Shown here in pieces: positions 37,144-46,472 of a stretch of DNA of 64,000 nucleotides (position 1 is its first letter; each line of letters begins with the position of its first letter). Origin of the DNA: an uncultured Treponema sp. (GTDB lineage Bacteria; Spirochaetota; Spirochaetia; Treponematales; Treponemataceae); the NCBI GenBank assembly GCA_937877515.1, contig CALFIX010000053.1, forward strand, positions 4,312 to 68,311, written 5' to 3'. Position numbers and translations under genes: made by a program. Below the pieces are notes generated by a model. It made no database searches. It worked only from the letters and a program-made list of their open reading frames with translations, and was not told where the DNA came from.

Positions 37144-39075
37144 TTATGAGCCGTTAACGGGGCTAATTTGATTAAATTTCTTGCAGTATTCAATAAATTC
37201 ACTAACAGGTAGAGGTTTAGAAAAGAAAAATCCCTGACAGTAGTCGCAACCTAAGTTTGTTACTAAATTTTTATGACCTTCGGTTTCTACGCCTTCAACA
37301 ACAATCTTAAGCTGCATTTCCTTTATCATGTTTATGTAGTTTTTGAGGATTATTTTTGCATTTGCCTTAGCATCTGCTTCCCATAAAATGCTTTTATCTA
37401 ATTTGATTATGTTAAAATCCATGTTAAAAATATAGGCTGCGTTTGAATAGCCTGTGCCATAGTCGTCTAAAGAAAAATTAAAGCGCATGTTGCGAAGTTC
37501 TTGAAGAGTATGCATGAAAGTTTCTAAGCTGTTTATGGCGGCATTTTCTGTAATTTCCAGATTTATGCATTTTGCACTTAGTGCATTTTTTTCCAGGATT
37601 TTTTCAAAGCGTTTTGCAAGATTATGATTCATACATTGTACAGGTGAAATATTTACATCAATAAGCTCTATTCCAAAATCCTTCATGTGTTCTTTTTGGT
37701 AGAGTTCGCAAGCTTTATTAAATACAAAATCTCCTATCTGTATTATTGAACCATTGTTTTCTGCAATAGGTATAAATTCATTTGGCGGAATAAAGCCTAG
37801 TTCATCATCAAAAAGACGTAAAAGAGCTTCTGCTGAACAAATTTTATTTTTTTTGCAATCCCAAATTGGCTGGAAAAACACCTGGAAAGAATTATTTTCT
37901 AGAGCTTTTTTTATGGCACCTTCTACTTTTGCATGACGTTTTAAAATATGTAAACTGTTGTACTGAATAAAGTTTGTACGTTTTCCGTCGTGTGTATAAC
38001 GGGCATCTATGAGTAACCTTAAGTCCTGAATGTTATTTATGTCGCTAGGAATTCTTACGGCAGAAATTTGTGCATCCAGTGAAATATTTATATTTTTTGC
38101 TTGCCATTCTTTTTCAAAACGCTCCAATATGGTTACGCAAAGTCCGTCTAAATCATTTTGATTTTTGCCATATCTAAGTATTGTAAATGTACCGTTATCA
38201 CAGTCATATACGCTAGTTTTGCCGCCAGCTTGTCTAAGCCACTGGGCTACGTTATAGAGTATGTCGTCCATTGTGTGGAAGCCAACAGTGTCTAAGTAGT
38301 ATTTAAAATTTGTAATTTTTATTATGATTATTGAATAGCGAAGATTTGCCTTTATAGATGTATCATTTTCATGAAAAAAAGATTTTCGGTTGTAGATTTT
38401 TGTAATAGGATTGATTACTTCTTCATCGTTTTCTATTGTAAAGAGGGTCACTAAAAGTAAAAGGGACTGAATAAAAAGTTCTATAAGAATACTTGGGAAG
38501 AAGAATTGAAAAGCAACTGCTGATGCAGAAGCAAGTATAAAGCCTGTAAGAGCGGTTGCCATATTGCTTGGAATAGATTTGTTGTAGCGTATTATGTAAT
38601 AAAGTATCGTAACAACATAATATGCTGAACTGGCATATAAAATGTACATGCCTTTACCATGTTTATAAATTAAATCTTTGTCAAAATAAAAAATTGCGTT
38701 TGTGAAAGGATTTGTAAAAAGCAGAATCAATACAATTAAGATTGGTAAGAAAAAAATAAAATAAAATCTTTTAGCATGAAGTTTATTAACGCCGGTTACA
38801 GTTAAAAGGTAAACTGCAAATTGTCCAGGAAGAAGATTGTGTAATATTAAGTAACCATAACTAAAAATTGAAGCAAGGGTTTTAGTTTCTGGCGTTATGC
38901 TGGAGATTAATAGTCCTGAAACAATGTCGCATATACTAGAAAGTAAGACGATAATAACAACTAAAATAAATTCAATGTTCTGCTTTCTAGAAATGTCTTT
39001 TTTCTTAAAAAAGGTGAGAATAGTAAGAATATTTATAACTACGGCACAAAGATCGTAATGTATATCATAAACCAT
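37144..39075 (-). CDS. Polytopic membrane protein with degenerate GGDEF and EAL domains
   Basis: A 643-residue protein. Residues 5-215 hold about seven to eight spans. The GGDEF region (about 225-365) has CDNGTFTIL near 291 where GGDEF should be, so cyclase activity is unlikely. The EAL domain (about 385-630) keeps SAEALLRLF near 415, DVNISP, NLEITENAA and DDYGTGYSN near 536, so phosphodiesterase activity is plausible. It probably lowers c-di-GMP in response to a membrane signal. There is no Shine-Dalgarno sequence; the promoter's -10 ends 9 nt before the ATG. Confidence 0.87.
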   Translation of the reverse strand: MVYDIHYDLCAVVINILTILTFFKKKDISRKQNIEFILVVIIVLLSSICDIVSGLLISSITPETKTLASIFSYGYLILHNLLPGQFAVYLLTVTGVNKLHAKRFYFIFFLPILIVLILLFTNPFTNAIFYFDKDLIYKHGKGMYILYASSAYYVVTILYYIIRYNKSIPSNMATALTGFILASASAVAFQFFFPSILIELFIQSLLLLVTLFTIENDEEVINPITKIYNRKSFFHENDTSIKANLRYSIIIIKITNFKYYLDTVGFHTMDDILYNVAQWLRQAGGKTSVYDCDNGTFTILRYGKNQNDLDGLCVTILERFEKEWQAKNINISLDAQISAVRIPSDINNIQDLRLLIDARYTHDGKRTNFIQYNSLHILKRHAKVEGAIKKALENNSFQVFFQPIWDCKKNKICSAEALLRLFDDELGFIPPNEFIPIAENNGSIIQIGDFVFNKACELYQKEHMKDFGIELIDVNISPVQCMNHNLAKRFEKILEKNALSAKCINLEITENAAINSLETFMHTLQELRNMRFNFSLDDYGTGYSNAAYIFNMDFNIIKLDKSILWEADAKANAKIILKNYINMIKEMQLKIVVEGVETEGHKNLVTNLGCDYCQGFFFSKPLPVSEFIEYCKKFNQISPVNGS

Positions 39076-39084
39076 CTTATGATT

Positions 39085-39113
39085 ATTTTAATTCAATGAA
39101 GCTGAATTTTCAA
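39085..39113 (-). promoter_or_regulatory. Promoter, near-leaderless, for the EAL protein gene
   Basis: On the minus strand TTGAAA (39108-39113), 17 nt, TAAAAT (39085-39090), then 9 nt to the ATG at 39075, a leader of about 2 nt. Confidence 0.5.
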
Positions 39114-39125
39114 ATGATAATTGAA

Positions 39126-39701
39126 TTAACATAGAATTCTAAATCTTTTAGAATGATAAGCTTTTTTTGAAAGAAAATAAAAAAGGAAGGTACATATAGT
39201 ATAAATTGTTGAAATTAATAAAAAATTTAATTTTTGATTTATGAAAAATATTAGTGGCAGAGTGCAGGCAGAAAAAAGATAAGCAAAAAATTCATTAGAA
39301 ATAAAGATATATGAAAAAAAGCTAGTAAAAGCGTATAAAAATGACATTGAAAGGATAAAGAGTGTAAATATCTTAAAATCAGAATTAGTTAGCATCTTAA
39401 AATTTATAAGTAATGGAATTGAAGCCATAGTTATGCAAAAGATACTTTGCATAAAATAAAGCATTTTATATGAAATATTTGTATTTATATAAAATAAATA
39501 TGTTCCATTCTTTAACTCTTTTTTACATTTATCGCAAAGGCGTTGTATAAGTAAGATTTGGCATAAAAGTTCTAGAATTTGTAAATCATTAATTTTTAAG
39601 AATATTGGAATGGAAGATGTGATAATTAAGAAGATTAAAAAAGCTTTTGATCCTATTATATCAAAGAGTTCTTTCTTTAATAGAAAAATGAATCTGTTCA
39701 T
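39126..39701 (-). CDS. ABC-2-like membrane permease, second
   Basis: A 191-residue, very hydrophobic protein with about six spans, beginning MNRFIFLLKKELFDIIGSKAF, the ABC-2 export permease N-terminal pattern (basic residues then a span). Composition is rich in Ile, Phe and Lys with AT-rich codons. Start overlaps the ATPase stop by 4 nt; AAGGAA is the ribosome site. It probably pairs with the permease at 40324-40917 as a heterodimer. Confidence 0.7.
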   Translation of the reverse strand: MNRFIFLLKKELFDIIGSKAFLIFLIITSSIPIFLKINDLQILELLCQILLIQRLCDKCKKELKNGTYLFYINTNISYKMLYFMQSIFCITMASIPLLINFKMLTNSDFKIFTLFILSMSFLYAFTSFFSYIFISNEFFAYLFSACTLPLIFFINQKLNFLLISTIYTICTFLFYFLSKKAYHSKRFRILC

Positions 39702-40309
39702 GCAAGTTCCTTATAATTGTTTTTTAAATCGTCTGAATTTAGAATTCGGTCTTTACAATTAAAAGTAATTTTCCCATTTTTAATAAAATAGATATTATCT
39801 GCCATTTGGCTTGTTAAATATAAGTCATGTGATGTTAAAATAATTGTTTTATTGCACTCTTTTAAAATATTAAAAAGTTTATCTGCATTAATAGGATCTA
39901 AAGGTGAGAAAGGTTCGTCCAACAATAAAGTATTTGAATTGCTACAAAGAGCAACTATTATGGAACATAGCATTTTTTGACCTGTAGAAAGTTTTGATAT
40001 GCTTTTTGTTTTTATATCTTCTAAATTAAATAAATTAATATACGTTAATCCCGTATCTTCATTTTTTAAAAGTTTTAAATGTTCTGCTATGGAAAAATGT
40101 TGGATAAGAGCTCCATTTGCACCTACATACCATGTAGAGTCTAAAGAATTTTTATGAGTATATATTCCACCAATGCATTTTAATAGACTTGTTTTACCAG
40201 CCCCGTTATGACCGCATATTATGTTTATTTTATTTTCAAGAAAATCAAACTTTTCATTTTGAAATAGAACTTTATTTTTTTTGTAAGAAAAATTACACGT
40301 ATAATTCAT
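39698..40309 (-). CDS. ABC transporter ATPase
   Basis: A 203-residue ATPase: Walker A GHNGAGKTS, Q-loop region, signature LSTGQKML, Walker B TLLLDEPFSPLD and H-loop LTSHD. Short, like CcmA-type or bacteriocin/immunity exporters. Ribosome site AGGATG. It is the middle gene of a three-gene exporter with a permease on each side. Confidence 0.9.
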   Translation of the reverse strand: MNYTCNFSYKKNKVLFQNEKFDFLENKINIICGHNGAGKTSLLKCIGGIYTHKNSLDSTWYVGANGALIQHFSIAEHLKLLKNEDTGLTYINLFNLEDIKTKSISKLSTGQKMLCSIIVALCSNSNTLLLDEPFSPLDPINADKLFNILKECNKTIILTSHDLYLTSQMADNIYFIKNGKITFNCKDRILNSDDLKNNYKELA

Positions 40310-40323
40310 ATTTTACATCCTGA

Positions 40324-40917
40324 TTAATTGCTTATATAACTTCTGAAAGAAAGGCTATTGTAAATTTTATATCCAATAACACCTAATAAAGATGTTATAA
40401 AAAAACTAAAAAGAATTTTTAAAAAATTATAAGGAATTAAAAATGTTATATATAAAAAGAATATCATTATAATCGTTAAGATAGTTGCAGTTGCTAATTC
40501 TTCACCTCTAGAAATAGCGTTACCAATAAACATTAGAAAACATGAATAAATAACAGAGAAAATCAATAGAAAATAATCTAATAAATGGAACGTTTTAAAG
40601 ACAAACGGAATTGAGCTTAATAAAATAATTAAAGTAATAATAAACGCAAAAATTAATTTTGAAAATAAATATTCAAAAAAATTATATCCATGATTGATTA
40701 TAACTAAATTTCCCCCATTTTCTTTATCATTATTGCAAGAGTCATAAATAAATTGCGACACAGACATTTGTACAAATAAAAAAAATAAAATTGTTGGCAA
40801 GGATTCTTTTTTGAACTGTAGATACAATATTGGTACGCTTATGGAAAGCATAACTATAAGAATGGATTTATAGCTATGTAAAAAGTCTCTAAATTCTTTT
40901 TTTATTAAAAACCACAT
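40324..40917 (-). CDS. ABC-2-like membrane permease, first
   Basis: About 197 residues, six spans, beginning MWFLIKKEFRDFLHSYKS. The start at 40917 follows AAAAGGA; the ATG at 40950 has no site at a proper distance. It and the 39126-39701 protein share size, span number and the IKKEF/LKKEL start, indicating paralogous halves of one exporter. The substrate is unknown; the 19-codon peptide just upstream is a candidate. Confidence 0.7.
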   Translation of the reverse strand: MWFLIKKEFRDFLHSYKSILIVMLSISVPILYLQFKKESLPTILFFLFVQMSVSQFIYDSCNNDKENGGNLVIINHGYNFFEYLFSKLIFAFIITLIILLSSIPFVFKTFHLLDYFLLIFSVIYSCFLMFIGNAISRGEELATATILTIIMIFFLYITFLIPYNFLKILFSFFITSLLGVIGYKIYNSLSFRSYISN

Positions 40918-40972
40918 TTTGTTATCCTTTTGGTATGAAACAGCCGGCATGTTTCAATTTAATTCCTAAAAA

Positions 40973-41032
40973 TTAAAACGCAATTCCAGGAACTAAAATT
41001 AGTAAAGCAATAATAAGTGCCGTTTTTAACAT
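40973..41032 (-). CDS. 19-residue hydrophobic peptide
   Basis: ATG 41032 to TAA 40973 encodes MLKTALIIALLILVPGIAF. The ribosome site GAGAGG lies 6 nt before the ATG, a better site than many genes here have. It sits 56 nt before the ABC exporter and behind its own promoter. The peptide is one basic residue followed by a single hydrophobic helix. It could be a small membrane protein of the exporter, a toxin-like or signalling peptide, or a leader peptide controlling the operon. It is below normal ORF cut-offs. Confidence 0.5.
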   Translation of the reverse strand: MLKTALIIALLILVPGIAF

Positions 41033-41056
41033 TTTTAGCCTCTCTTTTTTATTTTC

Positions 41057-41071
41057 TACTTAACAAGTAGA
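41057..41071. promoter_or_regulatory. Palindrome just after the exporter promoter
   Basis: CTACTT, 3 nt, AAGTAG: a perfect 6-bp inverted repeat placed where the transcript begins, so a repressor operator or a small 5' hairpin that blocks access. Confidence 0.4.
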
Positions 41072-41079
41072 ATGTGTAA

Positions 41080-41108
41080 AAATTACCACGTGCAACAATA
41101 ATCGTCAA
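41080..41108 (-). promoter_or_regulatory. Promoter of the peptide/ABC-exporter operon
   Basis: On the minus strand TTGACG (41103-41108), 17 nt, TAATTT (41080-41085). A CACGTG palindrome (41088-41093) sits in its spacer. Confidence 0.6.
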
Positions 41109-41182
41109 CAAAACGAAAAAAAAGTGAAATTAGTTATATAAATAGAGTAAAATTAAATAAAATTTATTTTTATAATAATCCA

Positions 41183-41212
41183 TTGCCACACCTTTTCTAA
41201 ATTCATTATATT
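41183..41212 (+). promoter_or_regulatory. Promoter of the M18 aminopeptidase gene
   Basis: TTGCCA (41183-41188), 18 nt, TATATT (41207-41212), then a short leader with a GTGAGG ribosome site before ATG 41231. Confidence 0.6.
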
Positions 41213-41230
41213 ACATTCTGTGAGGTATAT

Positions 41231-42580
41231 ATGACAGAAGAAAATTTAATCTCTGAATACAAAGATTTTTTAACAAATGGTAAAACAGAACGCGAATGTT
41301 GCTCTAAAATTGTAGAGATGGCTCGTGCCAAAGGCTTTAAAAGCATTGATGAAGTAAAAAGCTTAAAAGCAGGAGACAAAGTTTATGTAACAAAGTGGGG
41401 TAAGGCCGTAGCTTTATTTAACATTGGCACAGAAAATATTGAAAACGGTATTAATATTTTAGGTGCTCACATAGACAGCCCTCGTTTAGACGTAAAACAG
41501 AATCCTCTTTATGAAAAAGATTTTATGGTTTACTTAAATACTCACTATTATGGTGGTATAAAAAAGTACCAGTGGGTAACTCTTCCTTTAGCCTTGCATG
41601 GAGTAGTTTGTAAAAAAGATGGTACAGTTGTTCCTGTATGTATTGGCGAAAAAGCAGATGACCCTGTTTTTGTAATTTCTGATATTCTTCCTCACCTTGC
41701 ACAAAAGCAGATGAAAGAAAATGCAGCAGAATTTATTCCTGGAGAAAGCCTAGACTTAATTTTGGGAAGCGAAATTCTACCTAAGAAAGGAGAAGAATCT
41801 AAGGAAGAAAAGAAAGACGAAAAAGATAAGGCAAAAAAGAATGTACTCAGTCTTTTAAAAGAAGTTTACGGCATAGAAGAAGAAGATTTTGCTTCTGCAG
41901 AATTGGAAGTTGTTCCAGCAGGGCTTCCTCGCGACTTAGGTTATGACCGTTCTCTTATTTTAGCCTACGGACAGGACGACCGCTCTTGTGCTTTTACATC
42001 TGCAAAAGCTGTTCTTGATGTACCAGAAGTAAAGCGCACTGCATGCTGCCTTTGTGTAGACAAGGAAGAAATTGGTTCTGTTGGTGCTACAGGTATGGCA
42101 AGCCACTTCTTTGAAAATGCTGTTGCAGAACTTGTTGCCCGTCTTGGGGACTATAGTGAACTTACAGTACGCCGTGCATTAAATAATTCCAACATGCTTT
42201 CCAGCGATGTAAATGCAGCTTATGATCCGATGAATCCAGATTTGTTTGACAGAGAAAATGCCAGTTTCTTAAATGGTGGCATTGTATTTAATAAATATAC
42301 CGGAAGCCGTGGTAAGAGTGGTGCAAGTGATGCCAGCCCGGAGTTTATTGCTCGCTTAAGAAAAACATTAGACGATGCAGGTGTAACTTATCAGATGGCA
42401 GAGCTTGGCAAAGTAGACCAGGGTGGCGGCGGAACAATTGCTTACCTGGCTGCAAAATACGGAATGTATGTATTAGATGCAGGAGTTTCTGTTTTAAGTA
42501 TGCATGCCCCTTGGGAAATAACGGCAAAAGAAGATATAAAACAGGCTTACAATGCTTACAAAGCTTTCTTAGCTTTATAA
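41231..42580 (+). CDS. M18 family aminopeptidase
   Basis: A 449-residue M18 metallopeptidase: metal ligands in LGAHIDSPRLD, EEIGS (CVDKEEIGSVGATG), SSDVNAAYDP and C-terminal SMHAPWEI. It removes N-terminal Asp/Glu or neutral residues from peptides in the cytoplasm. A Lys/Glu-rich insertion (near 195-215, EEKKDEKDKAKK) is extra compared with canonical members. It is followed by a strong terminator. Confidence 0.93.
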   Translation: MTEENLISEYKDFLTNGKTERECCSKIVEMARAKGFKSIDEVKSLKAGDKVYVTKWGKAVALFNIGTENIENGINILGAHIDSPRLDVKQNPLYEKDFMVYLNTHYYGGIKKYQWVTLPLALHGVVCKKDGTVVPVCIGEKADDPVFVISDILPHLAQKQMKENAAEFIPGESLDLILGSEILPKKGEESKEEKKDEKDKAKKNVLSLLKEVYGIEEEDFASAELEVVPAGLPRDLGYDRSLILAYGQDDRSCAFTSAKAVLDVPEVKRTACCLCVDKEEIGSVGATGMASHFFENAVAELVARLGDYSELTVRRALNNSNMLSSDVNAAYDPMNPDLFDRENASFLNGGIVFNKYTGSRGKSGASDASPEFIARLRKTLDDAGVTYQMAELGKVDQGGGGTIAYLAAKYGMYVLDAGVSVLSMHAPWEITAKEDIKQAYNAYKAFLAL

Positions 42581-42601
42581 TTTTCTCTTTTTGATACGCT
42601 A

Positions 42602-42645
42602 AATGTGGTGGTTGGTTTTACTAAAGCCACCACATTTTGTTTTTA
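42602..42645 (+). terminator. Terminator of the M18 aminopeptidase gene
   Basis: AATGTGGTGG and CCACCACATT form a perfect 10-bp stem around a 15-nt loop, followed by TTGTTTTT. Confidence 0.88.
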
Positions 42646-42663
42646 TAGACAGTCCAGTTTTTC

Positions 42664-42690
42664 TAAACCTAAACAATAAAATGCCGATAT
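42664..42690 (+). promoter_or_regulatory. Sigma-28 (FliA)-like promoter, leaderless
   Basis: TAAA (42664-42667), 15 nt, GCCGATAT (42683-42690), one base from the full FliA consensus. The -10 ends 7 nt before ATG 42698 and no Shine-Dalgarno sequence exists, so the transcript should start at or next to the ATG. Confidence 0.65.
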
Positions 42691-42697
42691 ACGAAAT

Positions 42698-45103
42698 ATG
42701 AAAAGATATATTTTAAAAATTGCGTCCATTTTATTTTTTACATCAATTATATATGCTCAAGGTAAGCCTTTGTATCAGCTTCCAGAGCTTACAAATAAAT
42801 CTTCTAACGAACCTTTTTTAGTAGGAACAGATAACGGGCTTTATCGTATTCTAAGTAAAAATTCTGCAGAACCTATCTGGCTGGACGGTGCCGTTCATCA
42901 GATAGTTAAAGCAAAAGATGTCTGGTATTTTTCTACAGATAAGGGAATTATAAAATCTTCAGATCTAAAAACTTTTACAGAATGTAATAACGGACTTCCT
43001 TTTCTTACAATAAAAACTTACGATGGTAAAGAAAAAAAGCTTTTAAAAAAATCTCAGCTTTTAAAAGATTTGTGTGTAGACCCATTAGATTCAAATATAC
43101 TCGTAACAGCAACAAAAGATTCTGTCTATCTTAGTAGAGATGGAGCCGCTAGTTGGAAAAATATTGGCAGCATGAATATGAAAACTGCTGGCATTAAGGC
43201 TGTAGCAGTAAGTCATATGCCTGTTTATGCACAGGACGGAAGCATTAGTGGCAGTGAAGTTGTTGTATTTATGAGTCACCCGATCAGTGGCTTTAGCTAT
43301 TACAGAGCAGATGTTTCTAAGCCTGCATGGAATGATGTGAGCGCAGGGTTTTATGCACTCCCAAGTTTAACTCAGCCAGACGAAATTGCAGATTTGTTAC
43401 CTGTTGTTTGTAAGAGTTCAGATGGAACACTTTATACAGAACTTTATGCTTCACAAACTTTTATTCCAAATATTTATAAATTTAACTGGCAGCAAAAAAA
43501 AGCAGAACGCATTTATGCAGGAAAAGAACAGGCAGATACAATAGATGGCCTTTGTCAGTCTGGTTCTAATATAATTTTTTCTACACTCGGAAAGCTTGCT
43601 GCTTTTTCTTTAGAAGATAACACTGTAAAAAATCTTTCTGAGTCCAGCTCAAATTATCTTGAGTGGGTTTTGCAAATGAACCTGCCTCATTCGCTTGTAA
43701 ATTCATCTTATGTTCCGTCTGGGGTAACGGGCTTAAAGACTTCTTTGCAGCTTTGTGAACTTTGGCTTTTACGTCCTGATGTAGTGCTTACTCCTTGGGG
43801 AGAAAAGGCTTTAAAACAAAAATCAATTTATGCATCTGCATATCAACTTAGAAACAATGAGGGGATTGCAAAGTATAGAAAAATTGTAACAGATAATAAT
43901 CTTACTTCTATTGTTGTAGATATGAAAGATGACTATGGTCTTTTACGTTTTGAACCAAATAGTCCGCTTTTAAAACAAAAGGGAAAAGTTACAGGTTATA
44001 AAATTGATGTAGATAAAATGGTAAGTGAGTTTAAGAAAGATGGAACTTACTTAATAGGCCGAATTGTAGTTTTTAAAGACAGAAATCTTGCTTCTTATGA
44101 CAAAAAACAATATGCAGTTTGGGATAGCCGCACAAAAGCTCCATGGGTTGGTATTCGCGGTACAGAAGATGTTTTGGATGAAAACGGGAATCCTACTGGC
44201 GAAAAGAAAACTGTTTACTATGATGAAAACTGGGTAGACCCTTATAGCGAAGAAGTTTGGGAATATAACGTAGAGATTGCAAAAGAACTTGTTGAACGTG
44301 GCTTTGACGAAATTCAATTTGATTATATAAGATTTCCAACTGACGGAACAAATTTAGGAAGAGCAACTTATCGTTGGCAAGATGCCGGTATGGATAAAGA
44401 AAGTGCCCTTATGTCATTTTTAGCTTATGCAAGAAAAAATATAAATGCACCTATTGGCATAGACATTTACGGAGCAAACGGCTGGTACAGAAGCGGTACT
44501 CGTACGGGGCAAGATGTAGAGCTTATGAGTGAGTATGTAGATGTAATTTGCCCGATGTATTACCCAAGTCATTTTGAACAAGACTTTATGGAATATAGTC
44601 CTGTAGCAGAACGTCCTTACCGCATTTATTTTTTTGGCTCTTATCGTAATACAGTTATTGGTCGTAATAGGGTTGTTGTCCGTCCATGGGTACAGGCATT
44701 TTACATGGGCGTGCGTTATGACAGAGTTTATTACAATAAAGATTATGTTTTACGGGAAATTTTTGGTGTACGAGATGGTGCGGACCGAGGTTATATGTAT
44801 TGGAATAATTCCGGCGGATATTATGAAGACATAAGCCCAGATCCTAAGGATACAGAATTATCTCCATGGAAAGTAAACGAAAGTGCTTTGCAAAAAAGAC
44901 TTCCTGCTTTTAGTCTGGATGAAGACGGAAAAGATTTAGCTCAATCTGTAAAAGTTCAGGGTTCAACCTCCAGAGAAAGTAGAGACGCAATGCTTACTAT
45001 ATTAGATACGGTTCTAAACCAGGGAAGAGAAGACTGGACAAGTACAGCTGTTAGTCCTCATCTTTTAAGTATAGAAGCTGTTGGAGTGGTGCGCCATGAC
45101 TAA
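42698..45103 (+). CDS. Secreted DUF4015-type putative glycoside hydrolase
   Basis: An 801-residue protein with signal peptide (cleaved near IIYA-Q). Residues 20-340 are beta-rich with propeller-like repeats (GTDNGLYRI, TATKDSVYLSRDGAASWKNIG). Residues 370-740 are a DUF4015 TIM-barrel domain (SIVVDMKDDYGLLRF, DEIQFDYIRFPTDG, GIDIYGANGW, DVICPMYYPSHFE), considered a glycosidase-like fold. It is exported, probably to the periplasm. A flagellar-type promoter suggests a link with motility or cell-wall work around the periplasmic flagella; that is inference. Overlaps mnmE by 8 nt. Confidence 0.82.
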   Translation: MKRYILKIASILFFTSIIYAQGKPLYQLPELTNKSSNEPFLVGTDNGLYRILSKNSAEPIWLDGAVHQIVKAKDVWYFSTDKGIIKSSDLKTFTECNNGLPFLTIKTYDGKEKKLLKKSQLLKDLCVDPLDSNILVTATKDSVYLSRDGAASWKNIGSMNMKTAGIKAVAVSHMPVYAQDGSISGSEVVVFMSHPISGFSYYRADVSKPAWNDVSAGFYALPSLTQPDEIADLLPVVCKSSDGTLYTELYASQTFIPNIYKFNWQQKKAERIYAGKEQADTIDGLCQSGSNIIFSTLGKLAAFSLEDNTVKNLSESSSNYLEWVLQMNLPHSLVNSSYVPSGVTGLKTSLQLCELWLLRPDVVLTPWGEKALKQKSIYASAYQLRNNEGIAKYRKIVTDNNLTSIVVDMKDDYGLLRFEPNSPLLKQKGKVTGYKIDVDKMVSEFKKDGTYLIGRIVVFKDRNLASYDKKQYAVWDSRTKAPWVGIRGTEDVLDENGNPTGEKKTVYYDENWVDPYSEEVWEYNVEIAKELVERGFDEIQFDYIRFPTDGTNLGRATYRWQDAGMDKESALMSFLAYARKNINAPIGIDIYGANGWYRSGTRTGQDVELMSEYVDVICPMYYPSHFEQDFMEYSPVAERPYRIYFFGSYRNTVIGRNRVVVRPWVQAFYMGVRYDRVYYNKDYVLREIFGVRDGADRGYMYWNNSGGYYEDISPDPKDTELSPWKVNESALQKRLPAFSLDEDGKDLAQSVKVQGSTSRESRDAMLTILDTVLNQGREDWTSTAVSPHLLSIEAVGVVRHD

Positions 45104-46472
45104 TCTTGGGTATATTCCAGAAGAACCAATTTGTGCAATTGCAACTGCATTAAATCCTGGTGCCATAGGCATTGTTAGAGCAAGTGGAAAAGATTGCATT
45201 TTTCTTGTAAGTAAAATTTTTTCTCGTCCGTCTGCACTTTTAAAGGCTCAGGGCTATACCATGGTTCATGGCTGGATTCAGAAAGCTGGTAAAGAAAACG
45301 AAGTAGAACGAATAGATGAAGTTATGCTTGCAGTTTATCGCTCTCCAAAATCTTTTACAGGCGAAGATATGATAGAAATTTTTTGCCATGGTGGAGTTTC
45401 TGTTGTAACAAGTGTACATAAGCTTTTACTGGAAAATGGATTTAGACAGGCAGAACGCGGAGAGTTTACTTTTAGAGCATATATTAACGGTAAAACTGAC
45501 TTGACGCGTGCAGAAGCTGTAAGAGAAATTATAGACAGTAAAACAGAGGCATCTCGTTCTAGAGCTGCGGGGCGGTTGTATGGTTCTCTTTATGAAGAAA
45601 TTGACAGTGTAAAAAAACTTGTTGTAGACACACTTGCTTCTATAGAGGTTGCAGTTGAGTATCCGGAAGATGAAGAAACAATAAGTGAAAGTTATGATGA
45701 AAAAAAATTGCTTTTGGCTAAGAGTAAATTAGAAAGTTTAGTTTATAGCTGGAAGAGTGAAAAACTTTATCAGGACGGAGCTAGAGTTGTTCTGTGCGGA
45801 AAAACAAATGCTGGAAAAAGCAGTTTGTTTAATGCCCTGTTAAAAGAAGAGAGAGCAATTGTCAGCGACATAGAGGGTACTACTCGTGACTGGTTAGAAA
45901 GCTGGGTAAGTTTTGAAGGACTTCCTGCCCGTCTTTTTGATACGGCAGGTCTTAGAAAAACAGATGATAAAATAGAAGCTCTTGGTGTAGAGAGGACAAA
46001 AGATTTAAGTGGAGAAGCAGATTTAATTTTATATGTTGTAGATTCTAAAGCAGGACTCGTAGAAGATGACATTTCTTTTATAAATTCACAGCAAAAAATT
46101 CCACTTATTGTAGTATGGAATAAATGTGATTCTCCAGAAAGCAAAAAAAGCCCGGAAAATGCAGTTTCAATTTCTGCAAAAACTGGTAATGGAGTAGGGC
46201 TCCTTACTTCTCGTGTAAAAGAACTTTTGCTGGGAACAGAAAATACAGAACGGGAACAGGCTGGCTTAGGTTCGGAGCGTCAAAAAGAATGTGTAACAGA
46301 AGCTTTAGAGCGTATACAGCATGCACTTAATGCACCTAAAGAAGGCTACGGCTTAGATGCTGTTGTTCAAGATATAGAGGATGCCTTGGATTCTTTAGGA
46401 GAGGTTACTGGTGAAGTTACCCCAGAAGATGTGTTAGGTTCTATTTTTGCAAACTTTTGCGTTGGTAAGTAG
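45096..46472 (+). CDS. mnmE: tRNA modification GTPase MnmE
   Basis: About 458 residues: N-terminal formyl-THF-binding domain (PICAIATALNPGAIGIVRASG), helical domain, G domain (GKTNAGKSSLFN, DIEGTTRDW, DTAGLR, WNKCD) and the C-terminal FCVGK end whose Cys is conserved. With MnmG it makes the cmnm5 group on wobble uridine. ATG 45096 follows GGAG and overlaps the hydrolase stop. The last 32 nt overlap the convergent MATE gene. Confidence 0.95.
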   Translation: MTNLGYIPEEPICAIATALNPGAIGIVRASGKDCIFLVSKIFSRPSALLKAQGYTMVHGWIQKAGKENEVERIDEVMLAVYRSPKSFTGEDMIEIFCHGGVSVVTSVHKLLLENGFRQAERGEFTFRAYINGKTDLTRAEAVREIIDSKTEASRSRAAGRLYGSLYEEIDSVKKLVVDTLASIEVAVEYPEDEETISESYDEKKLLLAKSKLESLVYSWKSEKLYQDGARVVLCGKTNAGKSSLFNALLKEERAIVSDIEGTTRDWLESWVSFEGLPARLFDTAGLRKTDDKIEALGVERTKDLSGEADLILYVVDSKAGLVEDDISFINSQQKIPLIVVWNKCDSPESKKSPENAVSISAKTGNGVGLLTSRVKELLLGTENTEREQAGLGSERQKECVTEALERIQHALNAPKEGYGLDAVVQDIEDALDSLGEVTGEVTPEDVLGSIFANFCVGK

